The position numbers and the translations under genes were made by a program. DNA of 33,425 nucleotides, from the NCBI GenBank assembly GCA_910578865.1, contig CAJTRM010000030.1:1-33425 (forward strand), read 5' to 3'. This document shows, in pieces, positions 21,097 to 29,862 of this stretch (its first letter is position 1; each line of letters starts with the position of its first letter). The notes beneath the pieces are model-generated. The model saw only the letters and a list, made by a program, of their open reading frames with translations, did no database searches and was not told where the DNA came from. The stretch comes from an uncultured Dorea sp. (GTDB lineage: Bacteria; Bacillota_A; Clostridia; Lachnospirales; Lachnospiraceae).

Positions 21097-22137
21097 TTAG
21101 GCATCAACCCATGAACCAAAGACAGTATAAGCGCGCTTTCGTTTGTATGAGGATGCCGTGGCGGGCGTGTTGTGCGGTGCAGTGAGATCCACCGGCAGCT
21201 GCAGGAAATCGTCCAGTTCCTGGTAGGTTTGAGCCAGGTTATTTGCAAGGTTGTTTACAGGGGCGGAATATGTGGCGAAAAGCGCCGCCGGATTTTGGCC
21301 TCCGTTTGTAACAAGTGCGTTTAATGTATTTATCGTATCCTGGATCTGCAGGACGGCATTTTGAACGGCAATCGGCAGGGCGGGCGCGCCCGGGGGGACA
21401 ACGGCAGCCAGGAGTCCCTGAAGTACCGCAGAGTGGTTTTGCAGATCGGCCAGGGTTACGGTCGAAGGAATGACAGGCCGGGCCGGGTCGCAGCCGGCAA
21501 TATATTGTAACAGGTCAAGCATCGCTGGCCGCAGTGCAGGGGCGTACTGATTACGCAGCTGAATGAATGCGGGATTGTAGTTGCCGGGCCTGTCGGCGAC
21601 ATCCAGGTCTGACCAGTCTGTGCCGATGAAAGGATGGGCAATTCCGTCACGGACAGAAATGGGGTACTGGGTGCCGGTTACAGTCGTTGCGCGGTTCAAG
21701 GCACTTCTGGTGTAATATTCCTCCGTTACCTGACGAGCCAGAGCAGCGGTGTTGCAGCCTGCCAGGATGATGGAGCCGTGCCAGAAGAGCGGTTTGTTTA
21801 CGGCATCCGCCACTCCGGCAAGTGCATCAGCATTGTAACCGGCCTGCGCGACCGCATCTCCGTGTCCCGGCGCAGCGCCGGCCGGCCGGCTGCCGTGTCC
21901 GAGCAGGATAATGTTTTCTGCCACTCCGATGGAGGGATTGCTGCGGTAACCGGCGCCTGCCAGAGTGTTTGCGTTAATCACAAGGGCTCCCTGATTCGGA
22001 AAGTTAAAATGTTCCAGATGGGAGAGGACGTTGTTGGGGGGATGTGTTGTATTGTCCAGACGTATTTTTATTCGCTGGATGGTGTTGCTTTTTTTGGACC
22101 GGTCTGTTTTTTTGGGCTTTTCTGTGTAGGTATACAT
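21097..22137 (-). CDS. Caspase-like (CHAT/C80-type) protein with injection-cargo-like N-terminus
   Basis: 346 residues, AAGGAG site before the ATG at 22137. Residues 75-145 look like a clan CD cysteine protease core: a strand ending in a His-Gly pair (ENIILLGHGS, His81) and a second hydrophobic strand ending in Cys (GSIILAGCNTAALARQVTEEYY, Cys128), matching the His/Cys dyad of CHAT, C80 and other caspase-like proteins. The N-terminus MYTYTEKPKK...QR resembles, from memory, the start of many proteins near DUF4157 domains and extracellular contractile injection cargo. The C-terminal half (~190-330) is Ala/Pro/Leu-rich and helical, unrecognised. No signal peptide. Directly behind a LysR gene (38 nt, same strand), so probably coexpressed with it. 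The protease reading rests on motif logic only. Confidence 0.55.
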   Translation of the reverse strand: MYTYTEKPKKTDRSKKSNTIQRIKIRLDNTTHPPNNVLSHLEHFNFPNQGALVINANTLAGAGYRSNPSIGVAENIILLGHGSRPAGAAPGHGDAVAQAGYNADALAGVADAVNKPLFWHGSIILAGCNTAALARQVTEEYYTRSALNRATTVTGTQYPISVRDGIAHPFIGTDWSDLDVADRPGNYNPAFIQLRNQYAPALRPAMLDLLQYIAGCDPARPVIPSTVTLADLQNHSAVLQGLLAAVVPPGAPALPIAVQNAVLQIQDTINTLNALVTNGGQNPAALFATYSAPVNNLANNLAQTYQELDDFLQLPVDLTAPHNTPATASSYKRKRAYTVFGSWVDA

Positions 22138-22175
22138 GTGAACGCTCCTTTCTGAGAGTGGTGTGTGCGGAAGGA

Positions 22176-23051
22176 TTACTCAAAATAACTCAAAAATTCT
22201 TCGGTGGCTCGGGATACGGGCAGCTGACTGTTATAGGCAATTGCGAGCTCCCGTTTCGGGAGCTTTTCTTTCAGTTCCACTACAAACAGGCTGTCGGGCA
22301 TATGCTCCATGCAGTAGTCCGGGATAAATGCAAGTCCCAGGCCGATTCCGGCAAGGTCGATCAACAGGTCATTGCTGCTAAGTTCAGCCTCGGGAACCAG
22401 ATCCAGTTGATGCTGCTGAAACAGGGAATGTAAAAATTCGCTGGTGGTACTTCGTTTATCCAGCATCAGGATGGGATAATCCAGCAGCTGCTTATAAGTA
22501 AGTTTTTTGCCTTTCAGATCCCGGAAGGATTCGTTGGCAATGAATACGTCCTGGAAAGACCTGATCCGTTTTGCGGAAGGTATATGCTTCAGGTAGGGAT
22601 TGGGGCAGTTCACCACGATCAGATCTACCTGCCCGCTCTCCAGCATTTCCGTGCACCGGATGGAGGAGGCGTTGGTCACCTTGATATGGGTGCGGGGAAA
22701 TGTTTTGTGGAATTTTTCCAGGTAGGGGACGAGAAAGTAGCGGCAGATGGTATCGCTGGCGCCGATCCTCAGCTGCCCGGCGCCGGAGGAGGCATCTGTG
22801 AGCTGGGTTTCGCCCCGGCCGATCAGGTGGACGGCTGGCTCTACGTGCCGGAGCAGGATTTCTCCCTCCGGCGTGAGGCGTACTTTTTTCGTGCTTCGGA
22901 TGAAGAGGGTACGGCCAAGCTTTTTCTCCAGCGTCTTGACAGACTGGCTGACGGCGGACTGGGAGATATAAAGCTGGTTTGCCGCTTCGGAGAAGCTTAA
23001 GGTAGAGGCTACATAGTAAAATACCTTGTATAATTCATAGTTGATATCCAT
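22176..23051 (-). CDS. LysR-family transcriptional regulator
   Basis: 291 residues, standard length. N-terminal winged helix-turn-helix (residues ~5-65: FYYVASTLSFSEAANQLYISQSAVSQSVKTLEKKLGRTLFIRSTKKVRLTPEGEILL), followed by the periplasmic-binding-like effector domain (from ~92: GQLRIGASDTICRYFLVPYLEKFHKTFP). Good AAGGAGG site. LysR regulators normally control a neighbouring gene; candidates are the caspase-like gene downstream and the divergent TIGR01906 gene. Effector not predictable. A 5' leader hairpin (AATAAAGC.../...GCTTTAT near 23079-23113) lies between promoter and gene. Confidence 0.93.
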   Translation of the reverse strand: MDINYELYKVFYYVASTLSFSEAANQLYISQSAVSQSVKTLEKKLGRTLFIRSTKKVRLTPEGEILLRHVEPAVHLIGRGETQLTDASSGAGQLRIGASDTICRYFLVPYLEKFHKTFPRTHIKVTNASSIRCTEMLESGQVDLIVVNCPNPYLKHIPSAKRIRSFQDVFIANESFRDLKGKKLTYKQLLDYPILMLDKRSTTSEFLHSLFQQHQLDLVPEAELSSNDLLIDLAGIGLGLAFIPDYCMEHMPDSLFVVELKEKLPKRELAIAYNSQLPVSRATEEFLSYFE

Positions 23052-23116
23052 GGGGATTCCTCCTTGATGTCTGTAGTGAATAAAGCTGCCGGCACACAGC
23101 GGCCGGCTTTATCTAT

Positions 23117-23145
23117 AGTATACCTTATAGGCGGGGAATTTGAAA
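23117..23145 (-). promoter_or_regulatory. Probable promoter of the LysR gene
   Basis: On the minus strand TTTCAA (23145-23140), 17-nt spacer and TATACT (23122-23117). The TATAAT at 23222-23227 is a candidate -10 for the divergent plus-strand gene, with a weak -35. Confidence 0.5.
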
Positions 23146-23249
23146 GTTCAAGGCATGACTGTTTTTAGGAATCCATGACTGATTTTTAAGGAAAAGCATG
23201 GCGGACATCTGCCGGATAAGGTATAATGTTACTATCGGAGGGAAAGAGC

Positions 23250-23990
23250 ATGAAGAAATTGCAGTGTTTTCTGGCGGTTCTTGCAATGTTTCTTGTGATC
23301 ATCGGAGTGCTGGTCACAAGCTTTGAAATTGTCATTTACGGGGATCCCCAGTATCAGTTTTATGAAAAGGAATACCGGAAATATGAGGTGGCGGATTCTC
23401 TGGATATGGAGCTTGAGGATGTGATGGAGGTCACCGTCTATATGATGGACTACCTGATCGGCAGGGAGGACGAGCTTTCCATTGTCACAGATGTGGACGG
23501 GAGGAGGCAGGATTTTTTCAATGAGCAGGACCGGCTTCATATGTCGGATGTGAAGAATCTGTTCCTCGGGGGCCTTCGGCTTCGGACGCTGGTTTTGGCA
23601 GTGGCAGCTTTGATGATGATAGTTCTCTTTGTAAGCGGCGCGGATATGCACAAGCTTTTGCCGAAGGCGTATTCCATAGCGGGAGGAATCTTCTTCTTGC
23701 TCCTTGTGTTTCTCGGGGCAGCGTTTTCGATTGATTTTACGGCGTGTTTCCGGATTTTCCATGAGATCTTCTTTACGAATGACCTGTGGCTGTTTGATCC
23801 GGCCACGGATTATATGATCCGTATGCTGCCGGAGGGATTTTTTGCAGATATGGTGCTGCGGATCGGGCTGACTTTTGTAGTTTTTCTGCTGGCGGTTCAG
23901 GCAGTGTTTGTCCTGGGAAGGTTTTTCGCTGCAAGGCGCCGGGAGGCGGCCGGTTCTCCGGAAGACCCTGATACAGAGAAGAACGGGTGA
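23250..23990 (+). CDS. TIGR01906/DUF1461 integral membrane protein
   Basis: Start at the ATG at 23250 after GGAGGG (23237-23242); the frame can be extended to 23226, but that overlaps the -10. About 246 residues: one N-terminal membrane helix (~6-28), a ~85-residue extracytoplasmic segment, then three or four more helices (…LVLAVAALMMIVLFV…, …GGIFFLLLVFLGAAFSIDF…, …LRIGLTFVVFLLAVQAVFVLG…). The motif FHEIFFTNDLWLFDPATDYMIRMLPEGFF is the family hallmark. Function unknown in the literature I recall. Single-gene unit, divergent from LysR. Confidence 0.88.
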   Translation: MKKLQCFLAVLAMFLVIIGVLVTSFEIVIYGDPQYQFYEKEYRKYEVADSLDMELEDVMEVTVYMMDYLIGREDELSIVTDVDGRRQDFFNEQDRLHMSDVKNLFLGGLRLRTLVLAVAALMMIVLFVSGADMHKLLPKAYSIAGGIFFLLLVFLGAAFSIDFTACFRIFHEIFFTNDLWLFDPATDYMIRMLPEGFFADMVLRIGLTFVVFLLAVQAVFVLGRFFAARRREAAGSPEDPDTEKNG

Positions 23991-24146
23991 TCGGCAGCCT
24001 GGGTTGTTGGAATGGGCAGATATTTATAAGTATAGATTATAAAAATATTAAGATATATTAATTATTTTAATAATAAAATATATGTTACAATGAAGTTATA
24101 CCATTAGTACCAGAGTTACAGAATTCACGAAAATGGAGGGAAATGT

Positions 24147-27100
24147 ATGAGCAACGTTAGACGGGTGTATGTGGAGAAGAAGCCGGGCTTTGGCGTGCAG
24201 GCGGGGGATCTGAAGGGCGAGATCAGAAATTATCTCGGAATCCGGGATGTGGAGGATGTCCGTGTGCTGATCCGCTATGATGTGGAAAATGTTTCGGATG
24301 ACACCTTTGAAAAAGCGTGCCGCGGGATTTTTTCGGAGCCGCCGGTAGATGATCTGTACAGGGAAACGTTTGAGGCGTCTGAAAACAGCAGGATATTTTC
24401 GGTGGAATTCCTGCCGGGGCAGTTTGATCAGAGAGCGGATTCAGCGGTTCAGTGTATTCAGTTTATTAAGGAGGACGAAGAACCGGTTATTAAGACGGCG
24501 ACGACCTATGTGATCGCAGGAAAGGACGGCAGGATTTCGGACGAAGAGTTTGCAGCCATTAAGGCTCACTGCATCAATCCTGTGGATTCCCGGGAGACGG
24601 GGATGGACAAGCCGGAAACGCTTGTCACCGTGTTTGATGAGCCGGAGGATGTGATTCTGTTTGACGGGTTTCAGGCGATGGCGGACGGAGAACTTAAGGA
24701 ACTTTATGATTCTCTGGGGCTTGCCATGACCTTTAAAGATTTTAAACATATTCAGAATTATTTCCGGGAGGAAGAGCACAGAGACCCGACTATGACGGAG
24801 ATCCGTGTACTGGATACCTACTGGTCGGATCACTGCCGTCACACTACATTTTCCACGGAGCTTACGGATGTATCCTTCGGAGAGGGAGATTACCGTGCGC
24901 CTATCGAAGATACTTACCGGCAGTACCTGGCGGATCACAGCGAGATCTTTAAAGGCAGGGAGGACAAGTTTGTCTGCCTGATGGATCTTGCTCTGATGGC
25001 CATGAGGAAACTGAAAAAAGAAGGGAAGCTTGAGGACCAGGAAGAGTCGGAGGAGATCAATGCATGCAGTATTGTAGTTCCGGTTCAGGTAGATGGTGTA
25101 GAAGAGGAGTGGCTGGTGAATTTTAAAAATGAGACGCACAACCACCCGACGGAGATCGAACCGTTCGGAGGCGCTGCCACCTGCCTTGGAGGGGCTATCC
25201 GTGACCCGCTGTCCGGGCGTACCTATGTCTACCAGGCTATGCGCGTGACCGGTGCGGCGGATCCCACCGTATCTGTCAATGACACGATGAAGGGCAAGCT
25301 TCCTCAGAAAAAGCTGGTCCGTGAGGCGGCTCACGGCTACAGCTCCTACGGCAACCAGATCGGGCTTGCTACAGGTGCAGTGAAGGAGATCTATCATCCG
25401 AATTATGTGGCAAAACGTATGGAGATCGGGGCGGTTCTCGGGGCGGCTCCAAGGCGTGCGGTTATCCGCGAGACTTCCGATCCGGGCGATATCATTATTT
25501 TGCTGGGAGGGCGTACCGGGCGCGACGGCTGCGGCGGGGCGACGGGTTCTTCCAAGGTGCATACGGAGGCGTCCATTGAGACGTGCGGCGCCGAGGTTCA
25601 GAAAGGAAATCCGCCTACCGAGCGCAAGATTCAGCGTCTGTTCCGCCGGGAAGAGGTCAGCAGGCTGATCAAAAAATGCAACGATTTCGGCGCCGGCGGT
25701 GTTTCGGTTGCCATCGGTGAACTGGCGGACGGCCTGAGGGTAGATCTTGATAAAGTGCCGAAGAAATATGCGGGTCTTGACGGCACGGAGATTGCTATCT
25801 CCGAGTCCCAGGAGCGTATGGCAGTTGTGGTAGACCCGAAGGATGTTGCAGAATTTATGGGCTACGCAAAGGAAGAAAACCTGGAGGCAGTGGAGGTTGC
25901 AGTGGTAACGGAGTCTCCGAGGCTGGTGCTTTCCTGGAGGGGAAAAGAGATCGTGAACCTTTCCCGTGCATTTCTTGATACCAACGGGGCGCATCAGGAG
26001 ACGGCGGTGGCTGTGGACATCCCGGACCGGAAAAATACAATCCTCGCGAGAGAGGAAGTGGCGGATATAAGGGAGAAATGGCTGTCCACACTGAAGGATC
26101 TGAATGTCTGCTCTCAGAAGGGGCTTGTGGAAATGTTTGACGGCTCCATCGGAGCGTCATCTGTGTTCATGCCTCACGGGGGGAAATATCAGATGACGGA
26201 GACCCAGGCTATGGTGGCGAAGCTTCCGGTACTGACCGGCGACTGTGACACGGTGACCATGATGAGCTACGGGTTTGACCCGTATCTGTCCACCTGGAGC
26301 CCTTATCACGGTGCGATCTATGCGGTGACGGAGTCAGTGGCCAAGATCGTGGCAGCAGGCGGAGATTACCGGAAGATCCGGTTTACCTTCCAGGAATATT
26401 TCCGTCGTATGACGGAAGATCCTCACAGATGGAGCCAGCCGTTTGCGGCGCTTCTGGGGGCTTACAATGCACAGCTTGGATTTGGGCTGCCGTCCATCGG
26501 CGGCAAGGACAGCATGTCCGGGACATTTGAAGATATTGACGTGCCTCCGACACTTGTTTCCTTTGCAGTGGATATTGCGGCAGAGAAAGATATTATTACG
26601 CCGGAGCTTAAAAAGGCGGGCAGTAAGTTAGTATGGCTCCGCATAGAGACGGACGAATATGATGTTCCGAAGTACGGGAAGGTTATGGAGCAGTACGGGA
26701 AATTTACAGAGGATATCCGGGCAGGAAGAATCGTATCGGCGTATGCTCCTGACCGCCACGGCGTGATTGCGGCCGTGAGCAAAATGGCGTTCGGGAACCG
26801 TATGGGTGTGAAGATCGAGCATAATATGGATGCCAGAGATCTGTTTGCACCGGCGTTTGGAGATCTCATTGCAGAGGTTCCGGCGGAGAAGGTTTCAGAG
26901 CTTGCCATTACTTACACAGTAATCGGTGAGGTGGCGCAGGACGCTGCATTTACCTATGGAAATGTGGAAATTTCCATTTCTGAGGCGGAGGAAGCATGGA
27001 AGGGAACCCTTGAGAAGGTATTCCCCACCAACTCCGGGGCAGCAGGCCAGGAGGAAGCAGTTGACCGCGGGCTGTATGAGACCTCGGATATTCATATCTG

Positions 27101-27914
27101 CACACATAAGATCGGGCAGCCGACGGTATTTATCCCGGTATTCCCGGGGACAAACTGCGAGTTTGACAGTAAAAAAGCATTTGAACGGGCAGGGGCCAGG
27201 ACTATAGTGAAGGTGTTCAGGAATCTGGGCGCCGCTGATATCATAGATTCTGTCCATGTATTTGAAGAGGCCATCGGGCAGTCCCAGATCATCATGTTCC
27301 CGGGCGGCTTCAGCGCCGGAGATGAGCCGGACGGCTCCGCGAAGTTTTTTGCGACTGCCTTCCAGAATGCGAAGATGAAGGAGGCGGTAGAGAAGCTCCT
27401 GAATGAGCGCGACGGTCTTGTGCTCGGTGTATGCAACGGTTTCCAGGCGCTTGTGAAGCTGGGGCTCGTTCCAAACGGAGAGATTACAGGACAGACTGCA
27501 GATTCACCGACATTGACCTACAATACGATCGGACGCCATATTTCTAAAATGGTATATACAAAAGTAGTGACAAACAAATCCCCGTGGCTTGCAAAGGCAC
27601 AGAACGGCGGAGTATATGTGAATCCGGCTTCCCACGGCGAGGGACGGTTTGTTGCAAATAAAGAATGGCTGGACCGGTTATTTGCCAACGGGCAGGTGGC
27701 GACCCAATATTGTGATCCGGAAGGGAATGTTACCATGGACGAAGAATGGAATGTGAACGGTTCTTACTGCGCGATTGAGGGTATCACGAGCCCGGACGGG
27801 CGCGTGTTCGGAAAGATGGCGCACTCTGAGAGGCGGGCGCGGTCTGTGGCTGTGAATATCTATGGAGAGCAGGATTTGAAGATCTTTGAGGCTGGGGTGG
27901 AATACTTTAAGTAG
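24147..27914 (+). CDS. purL: Phosphoribosylformylglycinamidine synthase (fused, full length)
   Basis: 1255 residues, the large single-chain form combining the PurS-like, synthetase and glutaminase parts. It makes FGAM from FGAR, ATP and glutamine in step 4 of purine biosynthesis. Visible landmarks: the DTYWSDHCRHTTF region (~residue 228), FKNETHNHPTEIEPFGGAATCLGGAIRD (ATP site), GGRTGRDGCGGATGSS, PSIGGKDSMSGTFE, and the glutaminase domain (FIPVFPGTNCEFDSKKAFERAGA; MFPGGFSAGDEPDGSAKF; nucleophile Cys1096 in LGVCNGF; HSERRA near the end). ATG follows a GGAGGG site. Weak promoter: TACAAT at 24086-24091 in a very AT-rich leader. No purine riboswitch or PurR box recognised. A 19-bp perfect hairpin follows the stop. 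Confidence 0.97.
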   Translation: MSNVRRVYVEKKPGFGVQAGDLKGEIRNYLGIRDVEDVRVLIRYDVENVSDDTFEKACRGIFSEPPVDDLYRETFEASENSRIFSVEFLPGQFDQRADSAVQCIQFIKEDEEPVIKTATTYVIAGKDGRISDEEFAAIKAHCINPVDSRETGMDKPETLVTVFDEPEDVILFDGFQAMADGELKELYDSLGLAMTFKDFKHIQNYFREEEHRDPTMTEIRVLDTYWSDHCRHTTFSTELTDVSFGEGDYRAPIEDTYRQYLADHSEIFKGREDKFVCLMDLALMAMRKLKKEGKLEDQEESEEINACSIVVPVQVDGVEEEWLVNFKNETHNHPTEIEPFGGAATCLGGAIRDPLSGRTYVYQAMRVTGAADPTVSVNDTMKGKLPQKKLVREAAHGYSSYGNQIGLATGAVKEIYHPNYVAKRMEIGAVLGAAPRRAVIRETSDPGDIIILLGGRTGRDGCGGATGSSKVHTEASIETCGAEVQKGNPPTERKIQRLFRREEVSRLIKKCNDFGAGGVSVAIGELADGLRVDLDKVPKKYAGLDGTEIAISESQERMAVVVDPKDVAEFMGYAKEENLEAVEVAVVTESPRLVLSWRGKEIVNLSRAFLDTNGAHQETAVAVDIPDRKNTILAREEVADIREKWLSTLKDLNVCSQKGLVEMFDGSIGASSVFMPHGGKYQMTETQAMVAKLPVLTGDCDTVTMMSYGFDPYLSTWSPYHGAIYAVTESVAKIVAAGGDYRKIRFTFQEYFRRMTEDPHRWSQPFAALLGAYNAQLGFGLPSIGGKDSMSGTFEDIDVPPTLVSFAVDIAAEKDIITPELKKAGSKLVWLRIETDEYDVPKYGKVMEQYGKFTEDIRAGRIVSAYAPDRHGVIAAVSKMAFGNRMGVKIEHNMDARDLFAPAFGDLIAEVPAEKVSELAITYTVIGEVAQDAAFTYGNVEISISEAEEAWKGTLEKVFPTNSGAAGQEEAVDRGLYETSDIHICTHKIGQPTVFIPVFPGTNCEFDSKKAFERAGARTIVKVFRNLGAADIIDSVHVFEEAIGQSQIIMFPGGFSAGDEPDGSAKFFATAFQNAKMKEAVEKLLNERDGLVLGVCNGFQALVKLGLVPNGEITGQTADSPTLTYNTIGRHISKMVYTKVVTNKSPWLAKAQNGGVYVNPASHGEGRFVANKEWLDRLFANGQVATQYCDPEGNVTMDEEWNVNGSYCAIEGITSPDGRVFGKMAHSERRARSVAVNIYGEQDLKIFEAGVEYFK

Positions 27915-27916
27915 TT

Positions 27917-27959
27917 AATTGGGGACGTAGTAAAGTTGCACTTTACTACGTCCCCAATT
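27917..27959. repeat. Perfect 19-bp inverted repeat after purL, terminator or REP-like element
   Basis: AATTGGGGACGTAGTAAAG (27917-27935) and its exact complement (27941-27959) around TTGCA; then GCGTTTTG. GGGGACGT/ACGTCCCC palindromes are, from memory, typical of REP elements mobilised by IS200-like (RAYT) transposases in Firmicutes. It probably also terminates purL. Confidence 0.75.
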
Positions 27960-28128
27960 GCGTTTTGACCTGTCCCCAATCACCCTCATCTCCTCTCGAA
28001 ATTGCAACTCTGAATATTATTTATTGCAATCACAAAGAAAAGACTGTTGAAATCTGCACAAAAAAATAAATAATTGCAGGAAATGAAGTGCTAAATTGCA
28101 AAAAAAGAAAAACTTTTGAAAATATTTC

Positions 28129-28157
28129 TTGTGTTTGCCACAGAAATATTTTACAAT
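28129..28157 (+). promoter_or_regulatory. Probable gdhA promoter
   Basis: TTGTGT (28129-28134), 17-nt spacer, TACAAT (28152-28157). A better -35-like TTGACA at 28184-28189 lacks a good -10 before the gene. Confidence 0.5.
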
Positions 28158-28230
28158 ATGAAAGAGTAAAATATTTACTTGTTTTGACACTTTGAAGGAA
28201 ATACTATTTAGTAGTAGGAGGTAAATAAGT

Positions 28231-29565
28231 ATGTCATATGTTGATGAAGTCCTGGAAAGGGTAGTAGCGAAGAATCCTGCCGAGCCGGAATTCCACCAGG
28301 CAGTGAAGGAAGTACTGGAATCCCTCAGAGCAGTGGTTGAAGCGAATGAAGAAAAATACAGGAGGGACGCTCTCCTTGAGAGGCTGGTAGAGCCTGAGAG
28401 GCAGTTTAAGTTCCGTGTTCCCTGGGTTGACGATCAAGGGCAGGTGCAGGTAAATACCGGATACCGTGTACAGTTTAACAGTGCCATCGGCCCATATAAA
28501 GGCGGGCTGCGTCTTCATCCGTCTGTAAATCTCGGGATTATTAAGTTCCTTGGATTTGAGCAGGTGTTCAAGAATTCCCTGACGGGTCTTCCTATCGGCG
28601 GCGGAAAGGGCGGTTCTGACTTTGATCCGAAGGGCAAATCGGACAGAGAGGTAATGGCATTCTGCCAGAGCTTTATGACAGAGCTATGCAAATACATTGG
28701 TGCAGACACGGATGTACCGGCAGGAGATATCGGAACGGGAGCAAGAGAGATCGGCTACCTGTTCGGGCAGTATAAGAGGATCCGGGGCCTGTATGAAGGT
28801 GTGCTGACAGGCAAGGGATTAAGCTACGGCGGTTCCCTGGCAAGGACGGAGGCTACCGGGTATGGTCTGCTTTATTTTACAGACGAAATGCTGAAGCTGA
28901 ACGGAAAGGAAATTGCAGGGAAGACAGTAGCGATATCCGGTTCCGGAAATGTGGCCATCTATGCAGCGGAAAAAGCGCAGCAGCTGGGCGCTAAGGTGGT
29001 AACAGTCAGTGATTCTACCGGATGGGTGTATGATCCGGACGGAGTGGATGTTGCGGCCCTGAAGGAGATTAAGGAGGTCAACCGTGCAAGGCTGACAGAG
29101 TACAAGAAATATCGTCCGGACTCCGAGTATCACGAGGGGCGCGGCGTATGGTCTGTAAAGGTTGACATTGCTCTTCCGTGTGCAACTCAGAATGAGCTTC
29201 ATTTAGAAGATGCAAAGATGCTGGTTGCCAATGGATGTATGGCAGTTGCAGAAGGCGCTAATATGCCGACTACTATGGAGGCTACCGAGTATCTTCAGGA
29301 AAACGGAGTTATGTTTGCGCCTGGAAAGGCATCTAATGCCGGCGGTGTTGCTACATCTGCACTTGAGATGTCACAGAACAGTGAGCGTCTGAGCTGGACA
29401 TTTGAGGAGGTTGACAGCAAGCTGAAGGGGATTATGGTAAATATCTGCCATAATGTTGATGATGCTGCAAAGCGGTACAATGCCGCAGGAAATTACGTAG
29501 TGGGGGCAAATATCGCAGGGTTTGAGAAAGTGGTAGATGCCATGACGGCCCAGGGGATTGTTTAG
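28231..29565 (+). CDS. gdhA: NADP-specific glutamate dehydrogenase
   Basis: 444 residues, usual for the hexameric bacterial enzyme. It makes glutamate from 2-oxoglutarate and ammonia, so it assimilates nitrogen. Visible: substrate pocket YKGGLRLHPSVN, catalytic-lysine region GLPIGGGKGGSDFDPKGKSD, cofactor fold AISGSGNVAIYAAEKAQQLGAKVVTVSDS (the Ser at the strand end fits NADP), and C-terminal NAGGVATSALEMSQN. ATG follows AGGAGG at 9 nt. Monocistronic, with a structured 3' region. Confidence 0.96.
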   Translation: MSYVDEVLERVVAKNPAEPEFHQAVKEVLESLRAVVEANEEKYRRDALLERLVEPERQFKFRVPWVDDQGQVQVNTGYRVQFNSAIGPYKGGLRLHPSVNLGIIKFLGFEQVFKNSLTGLPIGGGKGGSDFDPKGKSDREVMAFCQSFMTELCKYIGADTDVPAGDIGTGAREIGYLFGQYKRIRGLYEGVLTGKGLSYGGSLARTEATGYGLLYFTDEMLKLNGKEIAGKTVAISGSGNVAIYAAEKAQQLGAKVVTVSDSTGWVYDPDGVDVAALKEIKEVNRARLTEYKKYRPDSEYHEGRGVWSVKVDIALPCATQNELHLEDAKMLVANGCMAVAEGANMPTTMEATEYLQENGVMFAPGKASNAGGVATSALEMSQNSERLSWTFEEVDSKLKGIMVNICHNVDDAAKRYNAAGNYVVGANIAGFEKVVDAMTAQGIV

Positions 29566-29571
29566 TGGTTA

Positions 29572-29629
29572 ATTGCCTGGCAGTGCCCCAGGCAGACAAA
29601 AGACGATGGTTCCTTTGTCCGCCGGCAAT
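29572..29629 (+). other. Structured 3' region of gdhA
   Basis: ATTGCC (29572-29577) pairs with GGCAAT (29624-29629), enclosing GACAAA/TTTGTC (29595-29600 and 29614-29619). CCTGG/CCAGG (29576-29580 and 29588-29592) competes with the outer stem. CATTTTG follows. Could be a branched terminator or REP remnant. Confidence 0.45.
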
Positions 29630-29635
29630 CATTTT

Positions 29636-29738
29636 GTAAGATTGTATTAAATGTAAGATGGCATTAAATGCAAGATGGCATTAAATGTAAGATGGCATTA
29701 AATGTAAGACGGTATTAAATATTAAGATAGTATTAAAA
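29636..29738. repeat. 17-bp tandem repeat array, six units
   Basis: Units of consensus GTAAGATGGCATTAAAT start at 29636, 29653, 29670, 29687, 29704 and 29721. The inner ones are nearly identical, the outer ones diverged, the last 18 nt long. No open frame is carried across. No spacers, so not CRISPR. Confidence 0.9.
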
Positions 29739-29745
29739 ATGAATG

Positions 29746-29777
29746 AGTCCTGTGAACTATGCGTTTGCAGGACTTTT
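29746..29777 (+). terminator. Rho-independent terminator
   Basis: AGTCCTG (29746-29752) and CAGGACT (29768-29774) with a 15-nt loop, then TTTT. Probably ends gdhA transcripts that pass the tandem array. Confidence 0.65.
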
Positions 29778-29862
29778 CGGATACTCTCTTTTTCGTGCAG
29801 AGATTGAGAGGAAAAAAGCGAGATCGTAAGCTATACTGAAAACTGTCAGGAGGAGTTTTATT

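Larger units (their letters stand above)
27915..28230. other. Intergenic region between purL and gdhA
   Basis: No gene. The left part holds the 19-bp hairpin at 27917-27959 and a nearby partial echo TGTCCCCAAT. The rest is A/T-rich with repeated ATTGCA words (near 28013, 28033, 28072, 28095) and the gdhA promoter. No riboswitch recognised. Confidence 0.6.

Noticed and set aside
24441..25994. Long open frame (517 codons) on the strand opposite purL
   Set aside because: It lies wholly within purL, has an arginine/histidine/leucine-rich composition typical of an antisense shadow, no recognisable domain and no ribosome-binding site.
29636..29738. Possible CRISPR array
   Set aside because: Units are directly adjacent 17-mers without spacers, and no cas genes are present; the PD-(D/E)XK domain resembling Cas4 belongs to a helicase fusion.
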